Shown here: positions 8,093-16,305 of the stretch, one piece after another
Layout of the letters: every line of letters begins with the position of its first letter
Position numbering within the stretch: the stretch's first letter is position 1
DNA from: Cryptosporangium sp044454545
Lineage (GTDB): Bacteria; Actinomycetota; Actinomycetes; Mycobacteriales; Cryptosporangiaceae
Assembly (NCBI RefSeq): GCF_044454545.1
Contig: NZ_JBITDV010000009.1
Span: 372,001 to 436,000 of the forward strand
Direction of reading: 5' to 3'
Length of the DNA stretch: 64,000 bases
Position numbers and translations under genes: made by a program
Notes under the pieces: generated by a model
Database searches by the model: none
What the model saw: the letters and a program-made list of their open reading frames with translations, nothing else
Told to the model about the DNA's origin: nothing

Positions 8093-8983
8093 TCAGGAAC
8101 CAGCCACGTCGTCCGGCGCGGTCCAGCCGGTCGCTCGGATCCACTCGACCAGGTCCAGGGTGTCCGGCTCGATCGCCCGCACCACCGCGAGGTCGGAAGG
8201 GTATTGCGCCGCTTCCGCGAACTGGCGGAACATCGCCCTGTCGAGGTCGCTGGGAAGCACGCTCAACGGGAGCGCCTCGTACCGTGCCGGGAGCCCGGCG
8301 CGCGCGCCGAACGCCGCGGCGATCTGGGGGCCCGTCAGTTCGTCGCCGACGAGTTCGAGGGCTCCGCCGGGTGCCTGTGCGGTGTCGAGCAGGAGTGCGG
8401 CGGCGACCCGGCCGATGTCCCTGACCGAGATCATCTTCATGGCGACGTCCTCCGGTTGCGGCAGCCTCAGCACGATCTCCCCGTGCTCCAGGCTCGGTGC
8501 CATCACGCTCGCGAAGTTCTCCATGAAGGCGGTCGGGCGAACCATCGTGGCCCTGAGGCCGGATTTCCTCAGGTGCTCCTCGATCCGGTGTTTCGAGTCG
8601 TGGTGGGGCACACCCGACTCCCGGTCCGCTCCGAAGACCGAGTTGAACACGACGTGCGGGACGCCCGCCGCGGCCGCCGCGTCGACGAGCGCGGTACCGA
8701 CGCGGATCTCCGCCTCGACCTCGTCGAGGCTGTTCGCCTCCGGGGTCATGAAGTAGAACGCCTCGGCCGTCGCCAGCGCGGCGGCGAGTGACGCCGGGTC
8801 GTCGGCCCGGACGGTCGCCAGCTCGACGCCGCGGGCCGCCAGCGCCTGAGCCCGGTCGGACTGCGGGTTGCGGACCAAAGCACGCACCCGCGCCTCGTGG
8901 TCCAGCAGTGCGTCGACCACCGCCCCGCCTTGTTGCCCCGTCGCGCCGAAGACGGCGATCGTGCCGGTCGTCTGTGTGCTCAT
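8093..8983 (-). CDS. NmrA-like NAD(P)-binding protein (atypical SDR)
   Basis: A 296-residue atypical short-chain dehydrogenase of the NmrA/HSCARG type. The start is taken as ATG 8983 because an AAGGGTGG ribosome site lies at the right distance; a GTG at 8992 would place it too close. The dinucleotide motif GATGQQGGAVVDALL is at about residue 10 and LVRNP follows strand 2. The usual SDR Tyr-x-x-x-Lys is not obvious; HHDSKHRIEEHLRKSG sits where it would be. Such proteins act as NADP(H) sensors or quinone/NADPH reductases. Its promoter holds a double palindrome probably bound by the MarR protein encoded just upstream. Confidence 0.82.
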   Translation of the reverse strand: MSTQTTGTIAVFGATGQQGGAVVDALLDHEARVRALVRNPQSDRAQALAARGVELATVRADDPASLAAALATAEAFYFMTPEANSLDEVEAEIRVGTALVDAAAAAGVPHVVFNSVFGADRESGVPHHDSKHRIEEHLRKSGLRATMVRPTAFMENFASVMAPSLEHGEIVLRLPQPEDVAMKMISVRDIGRVAAALLLDTAQAPGGALELVGDELTGPQIAAAFGARAGLPARYEALPLSVLPSDLDRAMFRQFAEAAQYPSDLAVVRAIEPDTLDLVEWIRATGWTAPDDVAGS

Positions 8984-8999
8984 CGCTGCCACCCTTCAC

Positions 9000-9039
9000 T
9001 AGTTCATGCCATGAACGAAACTAGTTCATGGCATGAACT
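9000..9039. promoter_or_regulatory. Double palindromic operator upstream of the NmrA-like gene
   Basis: Two near-identical palindromes lie 22 bases apart: GTTCATG-C-CATGAAC at 9002-9016 and AGTTCATG-G-CATGAACT at 9023-9039, each preceded by CT. A 22-base spacing puts both on the same helix face. Position between the MarR gene end and the NmrA-like start suggests binding by that MarR repressor. Confidence 0.8.
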
Positions 9040-9065
9040 TCGTCAAAGTGGGGTGGAGCGGGACC

Positions 9066-9506
9066 TCACGGTGCGAGGGGTTGGTTCGAGGTGGGCGGAG
9101 AGAGGTCCGTGGTGTCCACGATGGCGCTGGCCACGCGCTCGAAGTCGCGCTGGTCGTCGGCGTCGAGGTTCTTCGCGATCTCGGGCAGGCGCTTGGCGAC
9201 CTCGGCGTACACGGCCTCGGCGAGCACCTTTCCCGTGGGCGTCGCACTGAGCAGGACGACCCGCCGGTCTTGCGCCGAGCTCGCCCGGACGACCAACTCG
9301 CGCCGCGCGGTGCGATCGACCAGCTGGCTCAAGGCGTTTTTGGTCATACCCAACGACGCGGCGAGGTCAGCCATCTGCCGCGGCTCGTCCCGGACGGCGC
9401 AGAGCAGCGTGGCCTGCGAGGGGGGCAGGTCGAACTCGGCGCAGATCTGCGCGTACTTGCGTTGGATCACAACCGAGAGCCAGAAGAGCTTGTCGCCATA
9501 GTCCAC
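9066..9506 (-). CDS. MarR-family transcriptional regulator
   Basis: A 146-residue MarR protein if started at GTG 9506 (preceded by GGGGGA at proper spacing); the frame extends to 9575. The winged helix-turn-helix covers about residues 35-100: LPPSQATLLCAV, ADLAASLGMTKNALSQLVDR as the recognition pair, then the wing with SSAQDRRVVLLSATPTG. Flanking helices form the dimer interface. It lies immediately upstream of, and in line with, the NmrA-like gene, and the 9000-9039 palindromes separate the two, so it probably represses that gene in response to a phenolic, electrophilic or oxidant signal. Confidence 0.87.
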   Translation of the reverse strand: MDYGDKLFWLSVVIQRKYAQICAEFDLPPSQATLLCAVRDEPRQMADLAASLGMTKNALSQLVDRTARRELVVRASSAQDRRVVLLSATPTGKVLAEAVYAEVAKRLPEIAKNLDADDQRDFERVASAIVDTTDLSPPTSNQPLAP

Positions 9507-9591
9507 GCCGGCATCCCCCGTCCGATGACGAACGACCAGCCTACTCGTCGCGGGCGGTCTGCCCGCGCCGCTCACCAGGAGACGAGCTTAA

Positions 9592-9612
9592 TTGTATGAC
9601 AGTCCTACGATA
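9592..9612 (+). promoter_or_regulatory. Candidate GntR operator, site 1 (SDR promoter)
   Basis: Contains GTATGAC-A-GTCCTAC, a 15-base palindrome with one mismatch, 48 bases before the SDR start at 9660. The same element recurs at 16248, 19258, 20049 and 25490. It is placed in the divergent gap between MarR and SDR. Confidence 0.7.
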
Positions 9613-9659
9613 TCCTTCGCCCGGCGCGCATCCGCGCCCGGAACGAGGGAGACAACACC

Positions 9660-10391
9660 ATGGCACTGACCGCCGTCGTGACCGGTGCAGCGCGAGGGAT
9701 CGGCCGCAGCGTGGTGGAGCAACTGCGGGCCGCGGATTACCGGGTCGTCGCGCTCGACGTCTCCCCGGCGGTGGCCGACCTGGCTGACGACGGCCGGGTG
9801 GTGCCGGTCGTCGCCGACGTGACCGCGGACGCGACCCCGTCCGACACGATCGACCGGGCCCTGGCCGAGTTCGGCCGCCTCGATCTCCTGGTCAACAACG
9901 CCGCCCGATTCCTGCGCCGGCCGATCCGCGAGACCACCGACGACGATTTCGACACGCTGTTCGCCACGAACGTCCGGCCCGCGTTCCGGTTCGCCCGCGC
10001 CGCACTGCCGCACCTGGAGGCGCACGGCGGCGGCATCGTCAACACGGCCTCGATCTCCGGGCTGATCGGGGTGGCCAACCAGAGCGTCTACGCGATGACC
10101 AAGGGGGCGATCGTCCAGCTCACTCGTCAGCTCGCGATCGAGTACGCCGGTCGTGGGGTCCGGGTGAACGCCGTCGCGCCCGGTGCCGTCGACACCGGTT
10201 TCATGGACGAGGCGCGACAGGCCGACCCGGACCCCGCCGCTAGCCTGGCCGTCACCCTGAGCAACCACCCGATCGGCCGGATGTCGACGCCCGACGAGGT
10301 CGCCCGGGCGATCGTGTTCCTGGCGTCGCCGGAATCGGCCGGCATCACCGGCACGATCCTGAGCGTGGACGGCGGCTACATCGCGCGCTGA
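9660..10391 (+). CDS. Short-chain dehydrogenase/reductase (classical SDR)
   Basis: A 243-residue classical SDR. Motifs in order: TGAARGIGRSV cofactor loop near residue 7, an Asp (LDVSP) after strand 2 favouring NAD(H), NNAAR near residue 80, catalytic Ser in NTASISG near 125, and Y-x-x-x-K (YAMTKGA) near 145, followed by RVNAVAPGAVDT and a C-terminal GTILSVDGGY. It oxidises or reduces an alcohol/ketone pair of unknown identity. Its promoter carries site 1 of the shared palindrome, linking it to the TPP, aldolase and monooxygenase operons further right. Confidence 0.88.
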   Translation: MALTAVVTGAARGIGRSVVEQLRAADYRVVALDVSPAVADLADDGRVVPVVADVTADATPSDTIDRALAEFGRLDLLVNNAARFLRRPIRETTDDDFDTLFATNVRPAFRFARAALPHLEAHGGGIVNTASISGLIGVANQSVYAMTKGAIVQLTRQLAIEYAGRGVRVNAVAPGAVDTGFMDEARQADPDPAASLAVTLSNHPIGRMSTPDEVARAIVFLASPESAGITGTILSVDGGYIAR

Positions 10392-10429
10392 GCGGCCCCT
10401 TCGGCCGGGCCGGTGGCGCCGCGCAGGTC

Positions 10430-10478
10430 CGCGAGCGCCACCGGCGACTCCGCGAGCGCCACCGGCGACTCCGCGAGC
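10430..10478 (+). repeat. 21-base tandem repeat in a convergent intergenic gap
   Basis: Two exact copies of a 21-base unit beginning CGCGAGCGCCACC (10430-10450 and 10451-10471) are followed by a partial third copy (CGCGAGC). They lie after the SDR stop and before the convergent hydrolase stop, outside any recognised gene. The rest of the 10392-10542 gap holds nothing I recognise. Confidence 0.9.
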
Positions 10479-10542
10479 ACCCCCGGCCACCGGGCAGCCG
10501 AGCCGGGTCAGCCGGATCGACCGGGTCTTCCCGGCTCGGAAG

Positions 10543-11484
10543 TCACGGCAGGAGCAGCTGGGCGCCGTTGGTGCCCAGCATCGTGCGGATGTCCGCCTCG
10601 GGGAGCCCGGCGTCCAGCAGACCCCGCGCGGCCCGGCGGTAGAGCGTCACCGGCAGCGGATTGGTCTTCTGGCCGGAGTCGGACGAGAGCACGGTGTTCT
10701 CGACCCCGACGGCCTTGATGAACGAGAGCAACTCGTCGAGGCTGCGCCGCCGCTCGGGCTTGCCCCAGTACATGATCACGCAGTGTTCGATGTAGACGCC
10801 CTGCCGGGCCCAGGCGGCGGCCTGCTCCACCGAGGCGCCGACGACGAACACCGGGTGGTTGATCAGGATGCGCCGGACCCCGGCCGCGAGCGCGGCGTCG
10901 ATCAGGCGCTGGGACTCCTCGACGCCGAGGTGGCCGCAGGTCATCACCGCGTCTTCGGCCGCGATGACCGAGAGGATGTCGTGCACCTCGGGTCGTAACG
11001 CCCCCTCGTCGTCGAGGATCGAGATGACCTCGTCGCTCCGCAGCTCCACCTCCGGCGTCGGGAACCCGGTGTCGTGGTGCTCGTGGTGGCTGACGTGGGC
11101 TTTCGACGACAGCGTCGGGAACCAGACGACCCGGCCGCCCATGCGCAGCGCGAGCTCGACCGCGTACGGGTTGAGGCCGCCGACCGAGCGGTTGAGCGCG
11201 ATCCCGCCGTAGACCTCGGTCGAGAGCTCGGCGAGCCCGGCGGTCTGCAGCGCCAGGATGTCGCTGACCATGCTGTGGTGGTGGGACTTGGCGACGATCG
11301 CGCGGAACCCGGCGTCCGAGGCGTCCCGGGCGGCGTCGAGGATGCTCATCCGCCGCGGGAACGGGCTCGGGCCCGGGTGCTGGTGCAGATCGACCGCGCC
11401 GACCAGGAGCGAGTCGGCCTCGGGATCGGGGGTCGCGCGGTCGGTGTCGGCCTCGGGGTTGAACGGGTAGTCGACTGCAGTCAC
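10543..11484 (-). CDS. Metal-dependent hydrolase, DUF6282-like (copy A)
   Basis: A 313-residue protein with an amidohydrolase-like or PHP-like metal site: VDLHQHPGPSPFPRR near residue 32 (His-x-His), KSHHHSM near 70, FPTLSSKAHVSHHEH near 125, then TCGHLGVEES and ILINHPVF, and a late SSDSGQ Asp. This spacing resembles the family I know as DUF6282, whose reaction is not established. It is coupled (4-base overlap) to the ABC ATPase gene and is last in the transporter operon. A related copy lies at 24576-25490, and both are in the same presumed catabolic system, so they may act on related intermediates. Confidence 0.7.
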   Translation of the reverse strand: MTAVDYPFNPEADTDRATPDPEADSLLVGAVDLHQHPGPSPFPRRMSILDAARDASDAGFRAIVAKSHHHSMVSDILALQTAGLAELSTEVYGGIALNRSVGGLNPYAVELALRMGGRVVWFPTLSSKAHVSHHEHHDTGFPTPEVELRSDEVISILDDEGALRPEVHDILSVIAAEDAVMTCGHLGVEESQRLIDAALAAGVRRILINHPVFVVGASVEQAAAWARQGVYIEHCVIMYWGKPERRRSLDELLSFIKAVGVENTVLSSDSGQKTNPLPVTLYRRAARGLLDAGLPEADIRTMLGTNGAQLLLP

Positions 11485-12521
11485 GAGGTGGTTCCCTTCT
11501 CGGTGGAGACCGGCACTTGGTCCTCGGGCCGCCAGCAGGCGATCACCGCGGTTCCCGGCTCGACCGTCGACGGCGTGCCGACCGGCAGCACCGCGCAGCC
11601 GATCGAGTCGTCGCCGAACGCGAGCTCGATCCGGGAGTACGTGCCGTAGAACGACACGTCGGTGACCGTCGCCGGAGCGGTGTTCGCTCCGGGCGGTACC
11701 GACGCGCTGTCGACGACGACGGCCATGCGTTCGGGCCGGACGACGAAGCCGTCGAACACGTTCGACTCGCCCAGGAAGCGGGCCACGAACGTGGTCGGTG
11801 GACGGTGGTAGAGGTCCGTCGGCGTGCCCAGGGCGACGATCCGGCCCTCGTTGAAGATCGCGATCCGGTCGGACAGCGTCATGGCCTCGTCCTGGTCGTG
11901 CGTGACGAAGACGAACGTGAGCCCGAGTTCGTCGTGCAGCCGCTTGATCTCCCGCTGCAGCGACTGCCGCAGCTTGCGGTCGAGCGCGCTGAGCGGCTCG
12001 TCCAGCAGCAGGACGCTGGGGGAGAAGACGACCGCGCGGGCCAGCGCGACCCGCTGCTGCTGCCCGCCGGACAGCTCGTGCGGGCGGCGTCCGTCCATGC
12101 CCGCGAGGTCGACGAGGTCGAGCGCCTCACCGACCCGCCGGGTGATCTCGCCGGCCGGGACCTTCCGCTCGCGAAGCGGGAAGGCCACGTTCTGCGCCAC
12201 GGTCATGTGCGGGAACAGCGCGTAGTTCTGGAAGACCATGCCGAAGTCGCGCTTGTTCGGCGGCATCCGGGAGATGTCGCGGCCGTTGAGCTCGACGCTG
12301 CCCGAGGTCGGCTCGGTGAACCCGACGATCATGTTGAGCGTCGTCGTCTTCCCGGAACCGCTCGGGCCCAGCAGCGTGAGGAACTCGCCGGGTTCGATCC
12401 GCAGATCGATCGAGTCCACCGCCGTGTTGCCGCCGTAGGTCTTGCACAGTTGCACGAGTTCGACCCGGCCGCCGCGAGTGCGCAGTGCCGGTGCTTCCGG
12501 AACCGCGGTCTGGAGCTTCAC
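11481..12521 (-). CDS. ABC importer ATPase, PotA/FbpC type
   Basis: A 346-residue ATPase starting at a GTG that overlaps the permease stop. Walker A is GPSGSGKTT near residue 52, the Q-loop follows in VFQNYALFPH, the signature is LSGGQQQRVALARA, Walker B is VLLLDEPLSALD, and the H-loop is VFVTHDQDEA. The last 100 residues form a TOBE regulatory domain (RPERMAVV onward). It powers the import system encoded with the fused permease and binding protein. PotA-like systems carry polyamines, organic acids or opine-like solutes; the catabolic context suggests uptake of the substrate of this region. Confidence 0.9.
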   Translation of the reverse strand: MKLQTAVPEAPALRTRGGRVELVQLCKTYGGNTAVDSIDLRIEPGEFLTLLGPSGSGKTTTLNMIVGFTEPTSGSVELNGRDISRMPPNKRDFGMVFQNYALFPHMTVAQNVAFPLRERKVPAGEITRRVGEALDLVDLAGMDGRRPHELSGGQQQRVALARAVVFSPSVLLLDEPLSALDRKLRQSLQREIKRLHDELGLTFVFVTHDQDEAMTLSDRIAIFNEGRIVALGTPTDLYHRPPTTFVARFLGESNVFDGFVVRPERMAVVVDSASVPPGANTAPATVTDVSFYGTYSRIELAFGDDSIGCAVLPVGTPSTVEPGTAVIACWRPEDQVPVSTEKGTTS

Positions 12522-14212
12522 CGTTTACCTCTCACTCTGACGACCTGCGCGATCAGGATGGGGACGCTCACCAGGACGACCATCAGGCTCGACGCGGCGG
12601 AGATCGTCGGGTCGATTTCGACGGTGATGCTGTTGAACATCTGGACCGGCAGCGTGATGGCCCCGGGCGCCTGCAGGAACAGCGCGATCACCACCTCGTC
12701 CAGCGACGTGACGAACGCCAGCACCGCGCCGGAGAGGACGCCGGGCAGGACGAGCGGCAGCGTCACCTTGCGGAACGTCGAAACCGGACCGGCGCCGAGG
12801 CTGGCCGCCACCCCGCTCAACCGGGTGTCCATGCCCTGGATCCGCGCGGTGACCGCGATGACGACGAACGGGAGCGCCACCGCCGTGTGGGCCAGGATGA
12901 TCCCGAAGAGTGTGCCGTTGAGGCCCACCTGCAAGAACGAGGCAAAGACCACGAGTCCGACGAGAATGTGCGGAACGATCATCGGCGAGAGCAGGAAGCC
13001 GTTGACGGCGCCCCGGGAGCGCCGGCCGAGCCGCGCCAGGCCGAACGCGGCCGAGGTGCCGAGCACGGTCGCGAGGATCGCGACGTAGACGCCCACCTGG
13101 AGGCTGTTCAGGATCGCCGCGATCCACTCCGGAGAGCTGAACAGCTCCTGGTACCAGCGCAACGACCAGTCCTCGGGCGGGAACCGGAACGTCTGCGACC
13201 CCGAGAAGCTCATCGGAATGACCACCAGCGTCGGCGCGACCAGCAGGATCGCGACGACCGTCGTGTGCACCCGGAGCCAGGGACGCATCGGAGACGACTG
13301 CTCACCACCGGTGCGGGAGCGGGCCGGTGCGCCACCGACCGCGGTGACGGCGGCGTTCGGTCCGGCCAGCCGCCGGGTCAGAGCGAGGACGAGCAGCGTG
13401 ACCGCGAGCAGGAAGATGCCCATCGCGCCCGCGCCGCCGAAGTCCAGCAACTCCTTCGTACGGACGTTGATGACCTGGGCGATCATCGCGTTGCGGGTCG
13501 AGCCGAGCAGCGCCGGCGTGACGTAGAAGCCCAGTGCCAGCACGAACACCAGCGACATCCCGGCGACGACGCCCGGCGTCGACAGCGGGAGGTAGATCTT
13601 CCGGAACGCCCGCGACCGGGACGCCCCCAGACTCTGGCCCGCCGCGACCAGCCGTCCGTCGATCTGCTCCATCGCGGTGTACATCGGGAGGACGAGGAAC
13701 GGCAGCAGCACCTGGGTCATCGAGATGGCGACGGCGGCGGTGCTGCCCAGCAGCGTGACGTCGAGCCCGAACAGCCGCAGGAACCGCTGGATCACGCCGC
13801 CGTCCTGCATCAGCACCAGCCAGGCGAAGTTGCGGGCCAGCATGCTCGTCCAGAACGGGACGAGCACGATCGTCACCAGCACCGAGCGCATCGTCGGGCC
13901 GACGAGCGTCATCGCGTACGCGTACGGATAGGCCAGCAGCGCGCCGATCACCGAGACCATCGCCGCGACCAGCAACGTCCGGCCGAGTACGCGCAGCGTG
14001 TAGCCGTCGGTGAACAGCGACGCGTAGTTGCCGAACCCGGACGTCGGCTCGGTGATGCTGTCCGCGACGATCCGCAGGAGCGGGAGGACGAACAGTACCC
14101 CCAGGGCGACGAGCGCCGGGAGCAGGAGCAGCCAACCGGAGGAGCGGACTCGGGTGGTCCACGCCGGGCGCCCGGTGACGGGCGCCGGCGCGGTGGCTGT
14201 CTGGACGGCCAT
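12518..14212 (-). CDS. Fused ABC permease (PotB-PotC in one chain)
   Basis: This 564-residue protein holds two complete binding-protein-dependent permease domains that are normally separate PotB- and PotC-like proteins. Half 1 (about 25-285) has six predicted membrane helices and an EAA loop (GQSLGASRSRAFRKIYLPLSTPG). A polar linker of about 30 residues follows. Half 2 (about 312-560) has six more helices and its own EAA loop (AASLGAGPVSTFRKVTLPLVLPG). Both EAA loops would dock on the ATPase, so one polypeptide replaces the heterodimer. It is 3 bases after the binding protein and overlaps the ATPase gene. Confidence 0.9.
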   Translation of the reverse strand: MAVQTATAPAPVTGRPAWTTRVRSSGWLLLLPALVALGVLFVLPLLRIVADSITEPTSGFGNYASLFTDGYTLRVLGRTLLVAAMVSVIGALLAYPYAYAMTLVGPTMRSVLVTIVLVPFWTSMLARNFAWLVLMQDGGVIQRFLRLFGLDVTLLGSTAAVAISMTQVLLPFLVLPMYTAMEQIDGRLVAAGQSLGASRSRAFRKIYLPLSTPGVVAGMSLVFVLALGFYVTPALLGSTRNAMIAQVINVRTKELLDFGGAGAMGIFLLAVTLLVLALTRRLAGPNAAVTAVGGAPARSRTGGEQSSPMRPWLRVHTTVVAILLVAPTLVVIPMSFSGSQTFRFPPEDWSLRWYQELFSSPEWIAAILNSLQVGVYVAILATVLGTSAAFGLARLGRRSRGAVNGFLLSPMIVPHILVGLVVFASFLQVGLNGTLFGIILAHTAVALPFVVIAVTARIQGMDTRLSGVAASLGAGPVSTFRKVTLPLVLPGVLSGAVLAFVTSLDEVVIALFLQAPGAITLPVQMFNSITVEIDPTISAASSLMVVLVSVPILIAQVVRVRGKR

Positions 14213-14215
14213 GGA

Positions 14216-15271
14216 TCAGCCGACCTTCCAGCTGGTCCAGCGCTTCGTCAGCGCGTCGGTGTTCGCGATCCACCACTGCTTGTCCTGCTCGATCGTCTTG
14301 CCACGGTCGGGCAGGAACGCGTTGAATTCCTTCTGCTTGTCGGTGTAGCCGATCGTGTTCAGGTCGATGTCGGCGCGGGCCGGGGCGGTGCCGGTCAGCT
14401 TCGCGTAGGCCTTGGCCTGCGTCGGCTCGGTGATGAACGCGAGCATCTGCTCGGCCAGTTCCTTGTGCGGGCTGCCCTTGGGAATGACTTGCACGCCGAT
14501 GTCGGTGGTGTTGAAGTCCCACACCGGGACGAGGTTCGCGCCGCTCTGCGCCGAGACGATCGTCCGGGCGGTCACGGTGAGCACCATGCTGGCCTGCTTG
14601 TCGACCATCATCTGCTGGATCGCCCCGTAGCTGGGCGCGAACACCAGCGAGCTCTTGATCGTGTCGATCTTCTTGAACGCCCGGTCGAGGTCGAGCGGGT
14701 ACACCTGGTCCGGCGGTACCCCGTCGGCGACGAGCGCGGCCTCGAACAGGCCGGCCTTCGGGTAGTCGTAGACGACCCGCTTACCGGGGAACTTCTTCAC
14801 GTCGAAGAAGTCCTTGATCGAGGTCGGCTTCGCGCCCGGGTAGAAGTCCGCGTTGTAGCTGAAGATGTTGGCGTACCGGTAGGTCGGTACGAAGCAGTCG
14901 CCGGTGGTCCCGGGCGGGAACTTGCTCCGGTCGAGTTCGGGGGCGTCGAGCTTCTCGAACAGCTCGCCGCAGTAGGCGCCGGCATAGATCCAGCTCATGT
15001 TGGCCAGATCCCAGATCGTCTTTTTGGCCTTGACCATCGTCCGGACCTGAGCCTGTTCGGCCGGGCTGATGTTCGTGAACTTCGTGCCGGTCTTCGCGGT
15101 GAAGGGTTCCTGGAGCGCGGTCTTCTCGTCCTCCTGGAACTGCCCGCCGGTGCTCGCCCAGGTGAGCTTCTTGTCCGACGAACCGCCACCGGAATCGCCG
15201 CCGACACCGCACGCGGTGAGGGCCAGAACACCGACGGTCAACACGCTGAATAAACGCAGGGGTGGTCTCAT
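14216..15271 (-). CDS. ABC importer substrate-binding lipoprotein (PotD-like)
   Basis: A 351-residue extracellular binding protein. A lipoprotein signal is visible: MRPPLR, hydrophobic stretch, lipobox LTAC at Cys 21, then a Gly/Ser-rich linker. The mature part has the type II periplasmic-binding fold of the spermidine/putrescine group. It is the first transporter gene of the operon, 62 bases after the IclR gene on the same strand, so IclR may be co-transcribed. Confidence 0.88.
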   Translation of the reverse strand: MRPPLRLFSVLTVGVLALTACGVGGDSGGGSSDKKLTWASTGGQFQEDEKTALQEPFTAKTGTKFTNISPAEQAQVRTMVKAKKTIWDLANMSWIYAGAYCGELFEKLDAPELDRSKFPPGTTGDCFVPTYRYANIFSYNADFYPGAKPTSIKDFFDVKKFPGKRVVYDYPKAGLFEAALVADGVPPDQVYPLDLDRAFKKIDTIKSSLVFAPSYGAIQQMMVDKQASMVLTVTARTIVSAQSGANLVPVWDFNTTDIGVQVIPKGSPHKELAEQMLAFITEPTQAKAYAKLTGTAPARADIDLNTIGYTDKQKEFNAFLPDRGKTIEQDKQWWIANTDALTKRWTSWKVG

Positions 15272-15333
15272 GGTTGTCGCCTCTTCTCGACCGGAACCGC
15301 TCCGGCCGAGCCGGAGCGCTCAAGACTTCGGTG

Positions 15334-16077
15334 TCAGTCCGCTCCGGTGCCGAGCGGATTGACCATGCGCCGGGAGATCGTGTCCGCACCCGCCAGCAGG
15401 GCGCGCGCCACCGGGCTGTCGAGTTCTTCGGGGACGAATTGAGCGATGCCGACGACGGCCAGGGTCGCGACGACCTGGCCGCCCGGGTCCTTGACCGGAG
15501 TCGCCACGGCGCTGACGCCGTTCTCGTGGCTCACCCGGACCGCGATGCCGGTGCGGCACGCGTCCGCCAGTTCCGCGTCCGTCGCGTCGACCGGGGGTGC
15601 TCCGGCGCGGAACCGGTAGAACGAGTGGTCGCGGAACGCCCAGAAGATGAGCGTCTGGGCCGCGTCCGGCCCGAGCAGGCTGCCGACCGGGATCGACACG
15701 TGCGCGGTCCGGCTCCGGTCTTCGCGGACCTGCGCGACCACGGGGCTGTGTCCGTTCCAGACGCTCAGCACGACCGTGTGGCGCACGGCCACGCTGATCT
15801 CCTCCATCACCGGGACGGCGAGATCGAGCACCCCGAGCCGGGAGAGCGCCATGGTGCCCAGCTCGGCCAGGAGTACGCCGAATTCGTAGTGGTTGCGGTC
15901 GCGGCGCTGCAGGAGCCCGTGGTTCTCCATCGACGCCAGGTAGCGATGAGCGGTGGACTTGCCGACGCCCAGCTCCTCGGCGGCCGAGACGAGGTCGATC
16001 GTCTCGTTGGCCGCGAGGAGCCGCAGCAGCTGGACCACCCGGGCGACCACCTGGAGGTCTCCGCTAGCGATCTCCAT
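15334..16077 (-). CDS. IclR-family transcriptional regulator
   Basis: A 247-residue IclR regulator. The winged helix is at residues 8-65 (VVQLLRLLAANETIDLVSAAEELGVGKSTAHRYLASME), and the effector domain runs from about 80 to the end, with the GSLLGPDAAQTLIFWAF helix and a SHENGVSAVATPV strand. It precedes the binding-protein gene on the same strand and probably controls the transporter operon. It faces the SDR at 16306 across 228 bases that hold site 2 of the shared palindrome, near the SDR end. Confidence 0.9.
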   Translation of the reverse strand: MEIASGDLQVVARVVQLLRLLAANETIDLVSAAEELGVGKSTAHRYLASMENHGLLQRRDRNHYEFGVLLAELGTMALSRLGVLDLAVPVMEEISVAVRHTVVLSVWNGHSPVVAQVREDRSRTAHVSIPVGSLLGPDAAQTLIFWAFRDHSFYRFRAGAPPVDATDAELADACRTGIAVRVSHENGVSAVATPVKDPGGQVVATLAVVGIAQFVPEELDSPVARALLAGADTISRRMVNPLGTGAD

Positions 16078-16247
16078 CCGTGGCCTCCCTCACTGATTCC
16101 GGTCGCTGTCCCGCAATGCGGGGTGGCCATCCGGCTATTCGGTACGGGGAATGTAGGGGATCGGGCCAGACGCGTGTCAAGGGGTCGCGAAGATTTCGCG
16201 GCAGTTAATTCCTCGGGGTGGTGGCGGAGGTGTCAGTAGTGGCATGA

Positions 16248-16268
16248 TTGTATGGTTGTCCGACAATC
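16248..16268 (+). promoter_or_regulatory. Candidate GntR operator, site 2 (second SDR promoter)
   Basis: Contains GTATGGT-T-GTCCGAC, with outer arms GATTGT and ACAATC forming a further inverted repeat (16246-16268). It lies 38 bases before the SDR start. The rest of the 228-base divergent gap shows no other element I can support. Confidence 0.68.
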
Positions 16269-16305
16269 TTGAAGCTGCCTGTCAGCGCTGACCGGGGGAG
16301 ATCGC

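Noticed and set aside
10430..10478. CRISPR-like repeats
   Set aside because: Units are directly adjacent with no spacers and only two and a third copies.
12485..15253. 922-residue plus-strand frame
   Set aside because: Antisense to the binding protein and fused permease, which have clear motifs; sequence is charged low-complexity.
14216..15271. Iron or polyamine specificity for the PotD-like protein
   Set aside because: No ligand residues can be read reliably without alignment, so no specificity is claimed.
16078..16247. A copy of the GntR palindrome before the IclR/transporter operon
   Set aside because: I searched the IclR side of the divergent gap and saw none; the only site is near the SDR.
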